The notes beneath the pieces are model-generated. The model saw nothing but the letters and a program-made list of their open reading frames with translations, had not been told where the DNA came from and did not search any database. From Scortum barcoo (taxonomy: Eukaryota; Chordata; Actinopteri; Centrarchiformes; Terapontidae): a stretch of DNA of 64,000 nt. Below are positions 9,801-20,992 of the stretch, piece after piece. The stretch is taken from positions 3,696,602 through 3,760,601 of the forward strand of contig CM041531.1 of NCBI GenBank assembly GCA_023238725.1. The letters run 5' to 3'. Both the position numbers and the translations under genes were made by a program. Numbering within the stretch: position 1 is the stretch's first letter; every line of letters starts with the position of its first letter.

Positions 9801-12405
9801 ATAATGTTAGTAGTGATAAACCAAACTTCAGCCCAAAAAATGATTCATTTTGCTTTTTGCAGGATTTCACGTGTTTCACATTGTTTCAGTTTCATTTTTA
9901 ATCTTTCCTCAAACTGAAAACACGATTAACTGAATGTTCTGATATAAAACACCGCTTAAAATACATTTACAATATTTACCTCCAATATGTAGTGAAGTAT
10001 AAGTATAAAGTACTAAACAGTGATATCGATCAACAACCTCAAATGACCTCAAAGTTATTCTGAAGTACAGTACTTGAGTAAATATACTTATTTACTTATT
10101 TAATCATGTCCTGTTAGTACAGCATATATATATATTATAAATGATGGTGGCTTTCTTGTTTAATAAGTAAAAAACAGGACTCTATAAACTGTTTAAAATG
10201 AGAATTATTATTTTCTCTCCTCAAACTGAAAATATAATTCAGTGTGTGTGTGTGTGTGTGTGTGGACACGGAGCTGTCCGCAGGTTCTGAAATTTAAAAA
10301 AAAAAAAAAAAAAAACGTCACCGGACTGTCTCGCGCTCCCGGTGCACGCGCCGCCTCTAATCACTTTGATGACGAGGCTGTTCCGGTTTCTAATAAGCGC
10401 TCGCGCTGTTGAGTCTCTCGCGTCCTGTGGAAAATGTGTCAGCTCGTGCGTGCTATATTCATCTGTCGGCGGTCGACCACGTGAGCTGTCGCGTGACGCA
10501 GTCTTTTTTTTATGTTTTCCTCTCCTCCACCTTTATTATTATTTGACTTTAACTCCACAGTTTGATGTTCAAACTGCAGGTATGTGCACGGTGCAGCACC
10601 GACCCCCGCCGGGTCCTCCGCCCTGACCTGGCTCCTCCATCAAACGGCCTACATTTACACACCGCCCCGGTCAGGAAGGAGGAGGAAAAACAGAAACATG
10701 GAGGAGTGACGGCGGCAGGGAGCCAATCAGAGCGCAGGAGAGCTGGTCCCAGGTGACACGCTGACCTGCTGTCTCCGCCGTTACCATGGCGACAGAGGAT
10801 GTGATGCAGAGGGGAGCGGGGTGAAGGTGTGTTTATATAAATCTGCCTCCAAACACACAAGTCAGGAGATTATTTCAACACGGTTTAATTTCTAATATTA
10901 GACTCTCACACGGCCTCTTTTCAACTTCAACAGCCCTTTATGACTCCCTGTCTTTAATAATAATAATAATAATGATCTGGTAATAGTATGGTAATAATAT
11001 AATATTAATCTGATAGTAGTCGATAATATTTTCATTATAGTCTTATAATAATCTGATAATAATCTAATAATTGTCAGATAAAAATGTAATAATAATCTGA
11101 TGATAATATAATAATGATCAGATATTAATCTAATAATAGTCTGACAATAATCTAATTGTTTTCTGATAATAATCTGACCATAATCTAATTATAATCTGAT
11201 AAAAATGTAATAATAATAATATGATTATTATCTGATAATATCTAAGAATGGTCTCAGTGGGTCAGTGAGGCAAACTGTAGTCGTTTTGTGTCTCTGGTCG
11301 TTTTGTGTCTCCTTGTTGCTGCTGTCTGTGTCTTGTTAATGATTAAGCATCTCTTTGTGTTAATTTCCTGTTTCTTTGTTTGCATCTTGCTGTTTGCATT
11401 TTGCATCTCTTCCATATTGTTTTTTTGTCTCTTTCTGGTCATGTTATGTCTCTTTGTAGCGAGTTTGTATCTCGTTGTAGCCTCTTTTGTATCTTTGTAG
11501 TCACATTTTGTCTTTCTGTCATCACTTTGCATCTCTTTGTAGCTATTTTCTGTTTGTTTGTAACCTGATTGTCTCCTTGTAGTCACTTTGTGTCTTTCTG
11601 TTGTCACTTTTTGTCTCTCTGTAGTCCTTTTGTGTCTCTTTGTAGTCACTATGTGTGTCTTTGTAGTTAGTTTCTCAGGTGATGGAGATGAAGCTTCCTG
11701 CCTCAGCAGATCTACACAGACACTCCTCTCAGTAGATATTATACCAAATATCACAGCACATGATACAAATTATGCCCCCCTCCCGCCACCCCCACGCCTC
11801 CTGTGCGTGGTAGGCTTGTGCAGTAATCCAAGCGTGTGTGTGGATGTGACCTACATGTTATTTATGTAGTCTACATTGGAGATGAGTTACGGTGGGTTTG
11901 AGCAGCGGGCTAAATAAGCAAGTCACTCCAGTTGCAGATTGTGGGACGAGAGTTGATTTGTTTCATTCGGAGGTGTCGAACCTGTGAGGAAACGGGGGGG
12001 GTGGCGAAGAGGATCCTTACCTCCATCAGAGTAGGTTTCGGTGCCGTATCCATCCTGCAGCCCGTTGCTCCACGTCCCCTCGTGCAGGGCCCCGCTGGCC
12101 GTGCTCTCCAGCTGCCCGTAGCGCGACCTTTGAACCCCTGCGTCCACTCCCCTCTGTACTCCCAGCGGCCCTTGTTCTCCACGCCGATGCCATGCCGCTT
12201 GCCCTGCGCCCAGGTGCCCTGGTAGCTGTTCCCGCTGGGCCACGTGTACACGCCCAGGACCTCGAAGCCGTGGGCTCCAGGCGCCCGCATACTCGCCCTG
12301 ACCCTGGGGCCCCGTGCAGACCCCTCGCCCATGGGCCTTCCCCTGCTCCCACCCCCCGCAGTACGACCCCCCGTCATCAAAGTCAAACCTGCCTCCAGTG
12401 GACAT
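842..12405 (-). CDS. jph3: Junctophilin-3, five coding exons (exon 1 carries two indels)
   Basis: Junctophilins tether the ER to the plasma membrane at junctional complexes; JPH3 is the brain type. Coding exons, transcript order: 12021-12405, 4725-5505, 4236-4360, 2282-3528, 842-922. All junctions are GT-AG and phases agree; total 2619 nt, 872 aa including indel-derived bases. Exon 1 starts MSTGGRFDFDDGGSYCGGWE, the family N-terminus, with MORN repeats. Exon 2 has further MORN repeats around a basic joining region (QRKRKGRFRQ) and then an Ala/Lys/Glu-rich helix. Exon 4 is the divergent region with a tandem repeat. Exon 5 is a single C-terminal membrane anchor (ILVVMVILLNIGVAILF). The anchor, the TDSPEL stretch and the RDLTLSPPLKS stretch match JPH3 best from memory. 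Human JPH3 is about 750 aa; the repeat explains most of the excess. The a/b teleost paralogue cannot be decided here. Confidence 0.93.
923..2281 (-). other. jph3 intron 4
   Basis: AT-rich intron. At about 1095-1200 and 1690-1800 it holds two degraded pieces of the fish repeat built from ATTTTGCTGATAATACTT and TTGAATGCAGGACTTTTACC. No coding potential recognised. Confidence 0.55.
2672..3118 (-). repeat. Coding 30-bp minisatellite in jph3 exon 4 (15 units)
   Basis: Fifteen tandem units of 10 residues (one is 9) with consensus SNHKxxEHxS occupy about residues 568-716 of the deduced junctophilin. On the plus strand each unit shows a CTTGTGATTGG-like core every 30 bp. Units differ by substitutions but none carries a stop in the coding frame. 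Flanking protein resembles junctophilin on both sides (LTEQDEERMNDY downstream resembles the LLELQEEKLSNY area of mammalian JPH3), so the array lies within the exon and is not an intron. Its period is a multiple of three, which also opens other frames on both strands. Confidence 0.9.
3529..4235 (-). other. jph3 intron 3, with (TG)n
   Basis: Short intron between exons 3 and 4. A pure (TG)n tract of about 12 units lies at 3606-3629, near the acceptor end. Nothing else recognised. Confidence 0.6.
5600..6090. repeat. Dispersed fish repeat (ATATCTCAACAAATATTGG family)
   Basis: Contains the recurring phrases TTTGGTCCAGACTAAAATAT, AAATATCTCAACAA and CACCATGAGGTTGACATTTG, which I recognise as a common teleost interspersed repeat. 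A shorter related piece lies at 33600-33840 (CCACTTTGGTCCAAACTTAA, GTTAGCATGGCTGTAG). Element class not determined. Confidence 0.6.
6735..7200. repeat. 45-bp minisatellite plus conserved tail, copy 1
   Basis: About seven tandem units of 42-46 bp built on CAGTAAAGTGGAGTTAAAGT and CCATAAAGTAAAGTCCTGTG (6735-7072). A tail follows that begins GTGTCCCCTGTGTCTGTTGT and includes GCAGGATTTTACTGTTGGAG. The same array plus tail recurs at 62935-63160, so this is a dispersed composite repeat. Confidence 0.85.
9148..10290. repeat. Decayed tandem block, three ~335-420 bp copies
   Basis: The phrase order repeats three times: GAGCTGTCCG, CTGATACCAAACACTGCT or AAAACACCGCTTAAAA, GATTTACAATATTTACCTCC, a CTTGAGTAAATATACTT-type piece, CATCATGTCCTGTTAGTA, AATAATATAAATTATGTTG, TTTCCTCAAACTGAAAA. 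Copies begin near 9151, 9571 and 9935. They differ by many substitutions and small indels. Confidence 0.75.
10320..10830. promoter_or_regulatory. CpG-rich patch with X-box and E-box in jph3 intron 1
   Basis: This is a GC/CpG-rich island in AT-rich surroundings. It contains CACGTG at 10478-10483, a near-perfect RFX X-box (GTTACCATGGCGAC, 10780-10793) and a TATATAA at about 10834. No conserved exon was recognised. It could be an alternative promoter or enhancer of jph3 or the edge of a non-coding transcript. Confidence 0.35.
11265..11755 (+). repeat. 21-bp minisatellite composite element, copy A
   Basis: About 19 tandem 21-bp units, consensus near TTTTGTGTCTCTTTGTAGTCA, run to 11670. They are followed by a non-tandem end (AAGCTTCCTGCCTCAGCAGA, then ACACAGACACTCCTCTC and TAGATATTATACCAAA). 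The same end joins the same array at 34.5 and 48.5 kb. Confidence 0.85.
12121..12275 (-). other. jph3: Out-of-frame segment in jph3 exon 1 (+1 and +2 indels)
   Basis: On the minus strand the conserved MORN frame runs to EYAGAWS, then one extra base in the GGG at about 12272-12274 shifts it. The expected HGFEVLGVYTWPSGN continues in the next frame, through GEWTQGFKGR. Two extra bases (GC) near 12121-12125 then restore the first frame at YGQLES and GYGTETYSDGG. Exon 1 is thus 385 nt where the frame-consistent length is 382. The shifted stretch has no stop codon, so a naive translation gives about 50 wrong residues. Sequencing or assembly error is the simplest reading; a true compensated double frameshift is less likely. 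Confidence 0.85.
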
Positions 12406-12960
12406 GCATGAAACAGGTTTAGGCAAATCCTTAGAACGTCAAGAAACAGAAAAAAACAAGGGCCCGGTTCACTCAGAGGCAGCGAAGAGGGAGGAGGCCT
12501 CGTTTGAACGTGGTAGCCTGGAGGGCCTCGACTCTCCCTCTCCTGTTAGTTCAGGACGTGAAACAGCAGCTCCTCGTTTGATAAACAGAAGGACGTGGCC
12601 CGAAGAGCATCACCTTATGACGGAGAAGCAGCCTCAGCCTCGACGGGTCTGGAGTGACGAACGCAGCCGCCGCGCACGCTGCTTCCCCTGGGCACGCAGG
12701 CTCAGAGTGCTCCTCATCCTCCTCCTCCTCCACTTCCTCCTCCACCTTCCTGCTCCGCGCAGCCTCGCAGCCGGGGAGCTCGCCCGGCCCGTCGCCTCGG
12801 CCGTGTGGCGGGGCGCTCCAGACGAGCGAGGCCTAGGCTTTTCCAGCAGTCCCAGAGGCCCACAGAGCAGCGGCGGCGGTGGCGGCGGAGGCAGCAGCGA
12901 CCGAGCTCAGCTCAATCAGATGTTACAGCATCCCCACATCCCTGCAGCGCTCCGAGAGGG
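12406..12960 (-). promoter_or_regulatory. jph3 5' UTR / promoter region, GC-rich
   Basis: GC- and CpG-rich DNA directly upstream of the jph3 start codon, with purine/pyrimidine runs ((TCC)n at about 12718-12752) and GGC/GGA runs at 12870-12900. This fits a CpG-island promoter for a neuronal gene. No TATA box is evident and the transcription start is not located. Confidence 0.5.
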
Positions 12961-15900
12961 ACACAGGATGCTGCTGCGCTCGTATGCCATTAAAAAAAAA
13001 AAAAACACAGAGAAGTTGGAAGATATTTCTCTGTAGCTCGGCCTGGAAACAAGCAATCCAGGCTAACGCTCAGACACACACGTCCATAATCACACACACA
13101 CACACACACACAGCTCAGCCTCGCACACACACTTGCCCGGCAGACATAATGGAGAGTGAATATCTCTCCGATTTCTTCCTCCCTGCTCGGCTGTGTGATG
13201 TGAAGATGAGGCTCCTCTCCTGAAGATGTGAAGAGGAAGGAAGGGGAAAAAAATAAATAAAGAGATAAAAATGAATTATTCCTCTCCGTCTCCCTTCGTC
13301 CTCTCCATCTCGCCTAAGACCTGGATTGTTGTTGTATCCCGATTCCACCAAGTCATCCGTCCTCTCTTGTTTTTTCGGCCTCGCTCTTTCTCTTTCTATC
13401 TCTATCTCTCTCTCTCTCAAATCTGCTCATTACAGGACTGTTCCACCCCAGCCAATACCCCTCCCCCACACACACACACTCACACACACAGCCACACACA
13501 CTCCTCTCGTGGCTCTTAAAGAGATAGAGAGACGGAGGGATGCTGCGAATAGCTGCATCATGCGCGGCGCTCGCTGCTCTTTTTTCCCTTTTGGGGATTC
13601 AGCCTGCTTTTTCCTAATTATCCAGCCTCGTTTCGCTCTCTCCTCGCAGACTGAAATCTGGGCGGTCAGCAGTCTGTCTTCCTGACAACTGGACGTTTGC
13701 GAGCTCATTGATCCCACGCCACTCTCTCCTGAACTAATTGCCGTTAGTCTTTTTCACCGTTGTCTCGGAGGCGAGCGATGGACTGTAGCTGTCACTTGAA
13801 TGAGCTGCACCGAGTCCCAGACTGACCTTTTTTAAAAAAATCAGCCACAAACCTGCAGATCAGCGTCTGTCTGTCTGTCTGCTGGTTTTGTGCCAAAATA
13901 AAAGAGCTTCATCACAATCTGACAACCAAAAACAGTCGTCTTTACGTTCTCAGAGGTCGGCTGGTTAATATTTTTCTAATCAATAACTGGAGCGTGATGG
14001 TATTGGAAATCTTTCTGCCACTGAATGCACCATCTGCTGGATCCTACGGTGACCAGGAAATGGTGTCAGAGCAGGACAAACACCAACCATCAGCATCAAC
14101 CTGCTTTTCTTTATAAAGCGTGTAAATACATCAGTAAAATGTCTGCTGTGTCTTTATTCTTTATTAACACAGAAAAGCACCAACGTGTTTATTTAAACAG
14201 GTGAGTCGAGTCAGGTGAGCAAAACTACAACAAATCACTGAAAGAGTTCAAACATCTGATTTAAAAAATAAACAGTGACTGAGAGATATGTAAAAAAAAT
14301 AATAAAAAACAATAATAAAATTCAATTATATGAGAATAAACAACTTAAATGACCTAACGACTTTAAATACAACAATAAATATCAAAAAATAAAAAAAAAT
14401 GTTTGAAAGTATTTTATATACCTTTTTGTATTTATATATTGTTATTAATTTTTATTGTATTATATATCTATTAAATTATTTACTCTTTTGTCGATTATAT
14501 CTGACAAGGACCTATTTCTAATAATTTAGAAATATAAAAAAATACAAATGAATAAATAAGTCAAACATAAAGAAATAACTAATAAGTTCAAAATTAAACT
14601 AAAAGATATTATTTTATTACTTATTTTATTTATTCATAATATTTTGAAAATGTTTTTAAATGTATTTACAGATTTGTCCTCTTTGTTATTAAAGATGATT
14701 CAAAATAAATGTTAATAAATTTATGTTTATAACAAATAAAAATGAATAAAATATTTAAAAGAAGGAAAAATATTTGTAGAAATGTATTTATTATATTTAA
14801 AATATGGATTATTTTATCAGTTGAAATCAGTTTTAATATATTTTATTTCTTTTTCCCATTTGATAAAAGTATGTATTATTTTTTAATTAAATATTATTTT
14901 TTGTGTTTTATTTCTGTGTCATTGTTTGATTTGCTCAAGTTTTCTTCATCTGACTTTACTCACCCAATTAAAAGAGGTCAAACATTGACAATCCTTAATA
15001 AAAGGTTTTGTTTGTGACTCCTCTAAATCACAAGAGAACGACAAAACAGCAAATGTGAACTTTTAGAGACAGGAAACAGCAGGAAACTCACAGGTGTAAA
15101 TATTAATATTATGAGCCATCATTAACCTGATTATTAACGCCTGTTCTTTTCCTACTTTGACAAATCAAAATGTCTGCTGTGAAATCATAAAAGCATAAAA
15201 ACAACGAGCAGACCAACCTGAGATAAAACCAGCATTTCAGTGCAGCTTCACACCTGAGCACAGGCTGCCAGGTGACGGACGACGAGAGCAAAGGTCGGCG
15301 AGAGCGCAGCGAACATCCGTATACAGAGACGAGGTTCATTACTGAGACCTGCAGCAGAAAACACAGAAAAACACACTTTATATGAGAGCAAATATCCATG
15401 AACACACTCACTTTTATATTTACAGTTTATTTATTAATACTGAGTGATTCTTTTTATTTGCCAACCATCTTTATGTGCTTCATTTTGCAGCAGCTACCAG
15501 ATATTTCATGTTTTTATGTCTTTGTACTATAGTAGAAATATCATTGTCATATTCAGGTTTATTAATAATTTACACTGATTTATGTTGCATGTTTAATATC
15601 TGCCTCTTTACATCCTGGGATCACATTATAACATGCTAATTCTGATGTGCTTCAATGATAACATACAGAAACATTTTAGACTATATACTGTATTTTTAAA
15701 AGTCTTTAACTTTTTTTAATATATTATTCCACACAGTGAAGATCTATTTTAGTAAATATATGGGTGAAAGAGAATTAAAACTAGACAACAACTTATACCA
15801 TAAAATACAATAAAATATTTAAAGTATTTTAAAGAACAGGACTTACAGCACTGATTTTATTAGTTTTTATAGAAAAAGGTCATAGCAGCACTTTTTCTTT

Positions 15901-18636
15901 GGTAGAAAACACGATCAAAGTGTCCACTGAAGCTCAACAAATATCTGCAAAACACAAAAACGTCCTTTAAAGTCCTTTTTTATCGACCAACGAAGAGAAA
16001 AAACAACAAAGCTGCAGAGTATTTTGTGTCATAAAGACTCAAATGAGACAGAAAATAATCTCCTGAAGGTTTTTATGAGAGCTGAGCTATAAAAACATGC
16101 TAAACAGATGCATGTGCATGTGTATATTTATTTCTTCATTTTGTGCTACTTTTATATAAACTATTTTATTTTATTGCCCATTTTATGTTTGATTTACTTC
16201 TAATTTTTAATATTTTTATACGTTTTCTGTTTGTCATGTGAAGAAGATACATCTGCATTTTATTTTGCGATCCTGAATATAAAATGACAATAAAGCTGAA
16301 CCTTGAACCAAAATAAAGTGAATCATAAATAAGTTCATCCTCATAATTTTAATCAGATTTGCTTCTCCATCATCATCAATCTGACAAACAAACTGATCTT
16401 AAATTCAGAGGAAAACTTATTTTCATATGATGAAGCTGTGGCTGCAGTGATAAATGTGAAAACAACACTTATACTGTTTAAAAGTCACACGGAGCTGAAG
16501 TGAAGTAACGCCTCAGTTTGACTTCTCGAAACTTTTAAACGTGTCGTTACAAACACATTTCTCTCTGCAGATACAAGAAATTCATTCAAAATATAACCAA
16601 CAAATGTGTTATGAGGCATCATAACAGAGAGAGATAAAAACTTTGCTGATATCTGGGAGAATATTAACAAACTACCAGCAGAAAAAGCAGATAAAAAGTA
16701 GCTCCACTTTCAACAGTTTCAACATCAATCCATCAGTAATTATAACCTAATGATATTACTTTGTACTTTGTCTCTATTTAAAGTTATAAACTGGAAGATT
16801 TCCTGTTAAATAAATAAATGTTTGTTACTATCTGTCTCTGAATGAGTAAACACAACACTGGTGACTGAGCCTGAATCACAGTTCGGCTTGTTCGACTCAC
16901 CTGTGTGAAGTAAGGTGCTGTTTTTTTCTGGTCTCTGTTAGTGCGGCGAAGACACGAAGAAAGATTGATGACTTCAGATGATGAAACTTAATCTGAAGCG
17001 AGGTTTAAAAACACTCCTGCAGTACCGATTATCACCAAAGGTGAGAAAGAACAAAATAAAAATCTTGGAAATTGCAGCTTTAAGTCAAACTGTGAATGCA
17101 GGGCTTTCTTCACTGTAGTATTGATACTTACATTTGTACAAGATCCGAGTACTTCTTTCTTGTCATTTTCAGTCGTGACAAGCTCGTCGATCAGTGATGG
17201 ATGTGAGATCGGTGAACAGATCAATGATCTGCTGTCTGCATGACGTTCGGCTCCTTCCTGCTCGCTGATTTTTCTTTTACTTGAAGGATCATGAAGATAA
17301 AAATGAGAGTTTAACTTAAAGGACCACAACACGACATGCAAACATGAAAACACACACACACAGTGGTAAAAGTCCTGCTTACAAAGTTAATCATCAGTCT
17401 TAAAGTACATTTTCGTGTCTGGAGCCATCGAGAATCTATTTTTCTTAGATAAGATCGGTTTACAGAAATTTAGTTGAAAGTGGAAACGAAAGCGACAGAT
17501 GTTTTCTTGTGTTCAGTCTCATCTCTGATACATGTAAAGGCGAGTTCACACCAAATGTGAATTTAAGATAACAGATGCAAATTCATGTTTTTCACAATTT
17601 GAAATGTTTCAGCTTCAGCAAAATATTTACATGATGCAGTAAAATGTCTTAACTGTACGGAGAAAGAGTTAAAAAGGAAAAGTCGTGGACAAAAGTGAGT
17701 CAATTTCTGAAAAGACGTCTGCAGGTAACTCTTTTTATAGCATCAAATAACTCATTACAATCAAACGTGAAAAAAAACAACAAACACTTAAACAGACTAT
17801 AATAATAACTATGTAAAATGACAGAAATGATCTTTGGTAAAAAAATTTACTTTGGTAAAAAAAATGTACTTTGATTCTTTAGTCCCATCTTTATATTCCA
17901 CCTGTGGTCTGAACACACCTTGACCACACCCATGCTAAGAGAGGCTAAGCTAACGGTCACAACGAAACAACTGCGGTTGAAGTTTTAAAGCAAACGCTGA
18001 CATCTCAAAGTGAATCTGTAAACTCGTAAGACTCGTTTTAGAAAATTAAAAAAGTACAAGTACCTCAAATTTGTACTTGAGTAAATATACTTGGTTATAT
18101 TCAGTTACTGCATTTGTGGTTTAATTAATTGTTTTTACATGAAAAGTCTGAAATAATGATCAAAATAGCTGCCAACTAATTTTCTGTTAATTGTCCCATC
18201 ATTTAGACTGTACCTGTATAATTAAAACTGTACCAGTTTAATTTATAACACGTCAGATTTCATAAACTTCTTGTTTTGCATGCAGAAATCTGAAACTGTA
18301 AAGCAACTAAAGCTGTCATATAAATGTGCTCTGAAAATAAAAAGCAGAATATTACCTATAAAACAGAATTTAGATGGAGGTCAGAAAAACATCAATTTAA
18401 ATTACATTAGTTAGTTTTTTTGTTTTCTGTACTTCAAACTATGTGGATGGGTTGATGGTAGATACCAATTAAAATGTGACAAAGTTTATTTTCTAAATAT
18501 TTTTTTGTGAATTGACAAACAGCTAACCTTTATATATGTGTGTGTAAATTAAAACAAATTGACTAATCTGAAGTTACAACCCAAATCTGATGAGACTTTA
18601 ATCAAAGTGCAAATTAAAGAAATAAAGCACATAAAA

Positions 18637-18667
<31 letters not shown>

Positions 18668-18900
18668 GTCAGGAGTGAATGTGATTTTTTTCCTGGTCAT
18701 TTTTATTGATCTTTTCTTGGACATGTTTGGATCATACAGTGAAGATAATGATGTTACAACCAGTTGTTTATCTGTGAAACACCACAGTGTGATTTACAGG
18801 TCGGTGATAAACAGCGACGTAACAGAAGAGAGGACGTCAGGTAGAAAGAAAAAAACGATACAAAAACATCAGAGATTTCCGTCTGTGGACTGAAGGGGGC
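12961..18900. other. jph3-psmd13 intergenic spacer
   Basis: The left part has (CA)n and (TC)n tracts (about 13090-13500). 14250-15010 is very AT-rich. Pieces resembling SINE/LINE 3' ends occur at 16260-16310 (ATGACAATAAAGCTGAACC), a CTTGAGTAAATATACTT piece at 18060-18110, and a repeat fragment at about 18120-18230. No gene recognised. Confidence 0.5.
18702..18707 (-). terminator. Possible psmd13 poly(A) signal
   Basis: AATAAA on the minus strand about 260 nt downstream of the psmd13 stop codon, a plausible 3' UTR length. This is position and motif only. Confidence 0.4.
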
Positions 18901-18903
18901 GCC

Positions 18904-18973
18904 GGTCCAGGTGAGGCGGTCCAGGTGAGGAGGTTCAGGTGAGGAGGTTCAGGTGAGGAGGTTCAGGTGAGGA
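18904..18973 (-). repeat. 14-bp tandem repeat across the psmd13 stop codon
   Basis: Five units, plus-strand consensus GGTTCAGGTGAGGA, run from the 3' UTR into the last codons. On the coding strand the first unit supplies CTC ACC TGA, the terminal Leu-Thr-stop. The array looks like a local expansion of the sequence around the stop codon. Confidence 0.9.
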
Positions 18974-20954
18974 TGTCGTGTGCCTGCTGCTCCACCAACA
19001 TGGCCATGTTCTTCACGTCGCCGCACCAGAAGTCCAAACGCTCCTTCATCCCTTTAATCTGAACACACAGCAAACAGGTGAGAGTGAAAACATAACAAAC
19101 ATGGCTTTTATTTTGACAAGCTGAAACACTGAAGCTCCTGAATCAGAGTGAATTTAAAACTACAATAAAATATTCAAACAATATAAATGAAAGTTTAACT
19201 CCAGTTAAAGAGTTAGCGACTCGGCATGTTGTCTGTGTTGTTGGGTTACAAACACATGAGCAGTAAAGTGGTTGTTAATCAGATTAAAACCTCAGCTGAT
19301 TGGCTGCTAACGTAATTTGCCGTTTTAACTCAAAGCTGGCTAACGATGAAAAGCTGCCATTTAAATGTTTTGTAGAAACAAAGAAAAATAAGAGATTTCT
19401 CTGAGTGCATGAGACGAACAAATCCTAATCCAGAAAGGAGCCGCTGATCACAAACAAACCTTTCTGCCTTTTATGTTTTTTTCTCTGTTAATCACTGTGA
19501 AATACTTGGATTAACTACTATTTAATACTTTCTTTATTATTATTTTTATTTCAATACCTATGAGTTTTTTCAGGTTTTATTTAGCACATTTTTATGAATA
19601 AAATACCTTCTTATTGTACATATTTAATCTGATTAACCTACTGTTTATTTTATTTGCTTTTATTTTGATGCATTGAGTCCATGCCTCACATATAAATGTG
19701 CTCTATAAATAAAGTTGATTGACTGATTTAGTCAGTTACCTCCAAGAGTAACACGGATCTCAAACTAAAATTTAGCATTTCTAGAAAACATTTATCTTCC
19801 TGTGTTATCAGCCTGATTATCTGTTCCTGAATAAAGTGAACTAACGAACCTGCTGCACGTCGAGCACTCGGGGCTGCACCCAGGTCATCTGCACCTTCTG
19901 ATCGACCTCGTCAATGTTTCCTTTGATCAGGCCGACGGACAGAGCCTTCATCACCAGCAGCTCCACCTGCAGGACACACATGCATCAGCTCGCTTTAAAG
20001 TGCCCTGATTCATAAAACTAGAAGAAATCTGGCAAAGAAAATGTGAAAAATTGATTAGCTGAGCGACAGAAAATTTATCTGCTACAATTTGGAAAATCTG
20101 GTTTTCCCTCAAGTTAGTTTTTAAACCAAGAATACTCAAAACTCGAGGTTGGAGCTTTTAAAATGTGAATATCTGCTTGCTGTTTCTCTGACAGGAGAAT
20201 TAATATCTTTTTGTTTTGGATTACTTCACTTACATAAAAGTTGAAGTTCGTGGTTCAAATAAATGAAGAAAAATTCTGATAATCAGCTCGTCGTTTCAGC
20301 TGTTCCTGTATAAACTATACAATTTATAACAAAACAGCTGATTTTATGAACTTCACGTTTCGTGTGCAGAAACTAAAGCCATCAGATAAATGTGCTGCGA
20401 AAGTAAGAAGCAGAATAAAAACCTCTGAATTGAAGTAACTGAATTTTGTAAATCTACAAAAACACACCAAGTTTTTGGCTTCTGGACTTCAAACTATGTG
20501 GATGGTTCGATGGTAGATAAAACTTAAAACATGAGAACATTTTATTTTTATTTTACCAACCTCGTTAACGGGGATTTTGGCACTCTGAGCGATCTCGGTG
20601 AAGGTGAGCTGTCGGTGGTTCGCAGGACGAGTGAACGTCATCTGGAAGAGAGAGAGGAGACACCCGAGGTGATGCAGTATTTTTGTTTTTTAACCTTCAC
20701 AGTGACGTCGCCTCCGTCACAAACAAAGAGTGAGAAAACTGTCAGACTGCAGCTTCGGTTCATATTGATATTACGGCTGCGTCCATTTTGTTTCTGTTTT
20801 CAAAGCTTCACACGTTGGGGTAGCTTGAAATGAGTCAACGGTACTAAAAATCTAAAGATCTGCATTAAAATGATTTTGATTTTGGACACTGGTGTGACCG
20901 GGCTGTTAGTCTCTAAGCTGCTGTTCTGTGAGGAAAAAGTGATGAAATTGTACA

Positions 20955-20992
<38 letters not shown>

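Larger units (their letters stand above)
5506..12020 (-). other. jph3 intron 1
   Basis: 6.5-kb intron between the start-codon exon and exon 2. It holds, in order, a dispersed repeat (5600-6090), the 45-bp minisatellite composite (6735-7200), a decayed three-copy tandem block (9148-10290), a CpG-rich patch (10320-10830), AT-rich TAATAATCTGATAA-type repeats (10950-11250) and a 21-bp minisatellite composite (11265-11755). No coding exon recognised. Confidence 0.6.

Noticed and set aside
12314..13036. A 240-codon plus-strand open frame upstream of jph3
   Set aside because: It is antisense to the jph3 start exon and its GC-rich 5' UTR; open frames are expected by chance in CpG-rich DNA.
14742..15017. 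A Phe/Ile/Tyr-rich 91-codon open frame
   Set aside because: Very AT-rich spacer; composition alone explains it.
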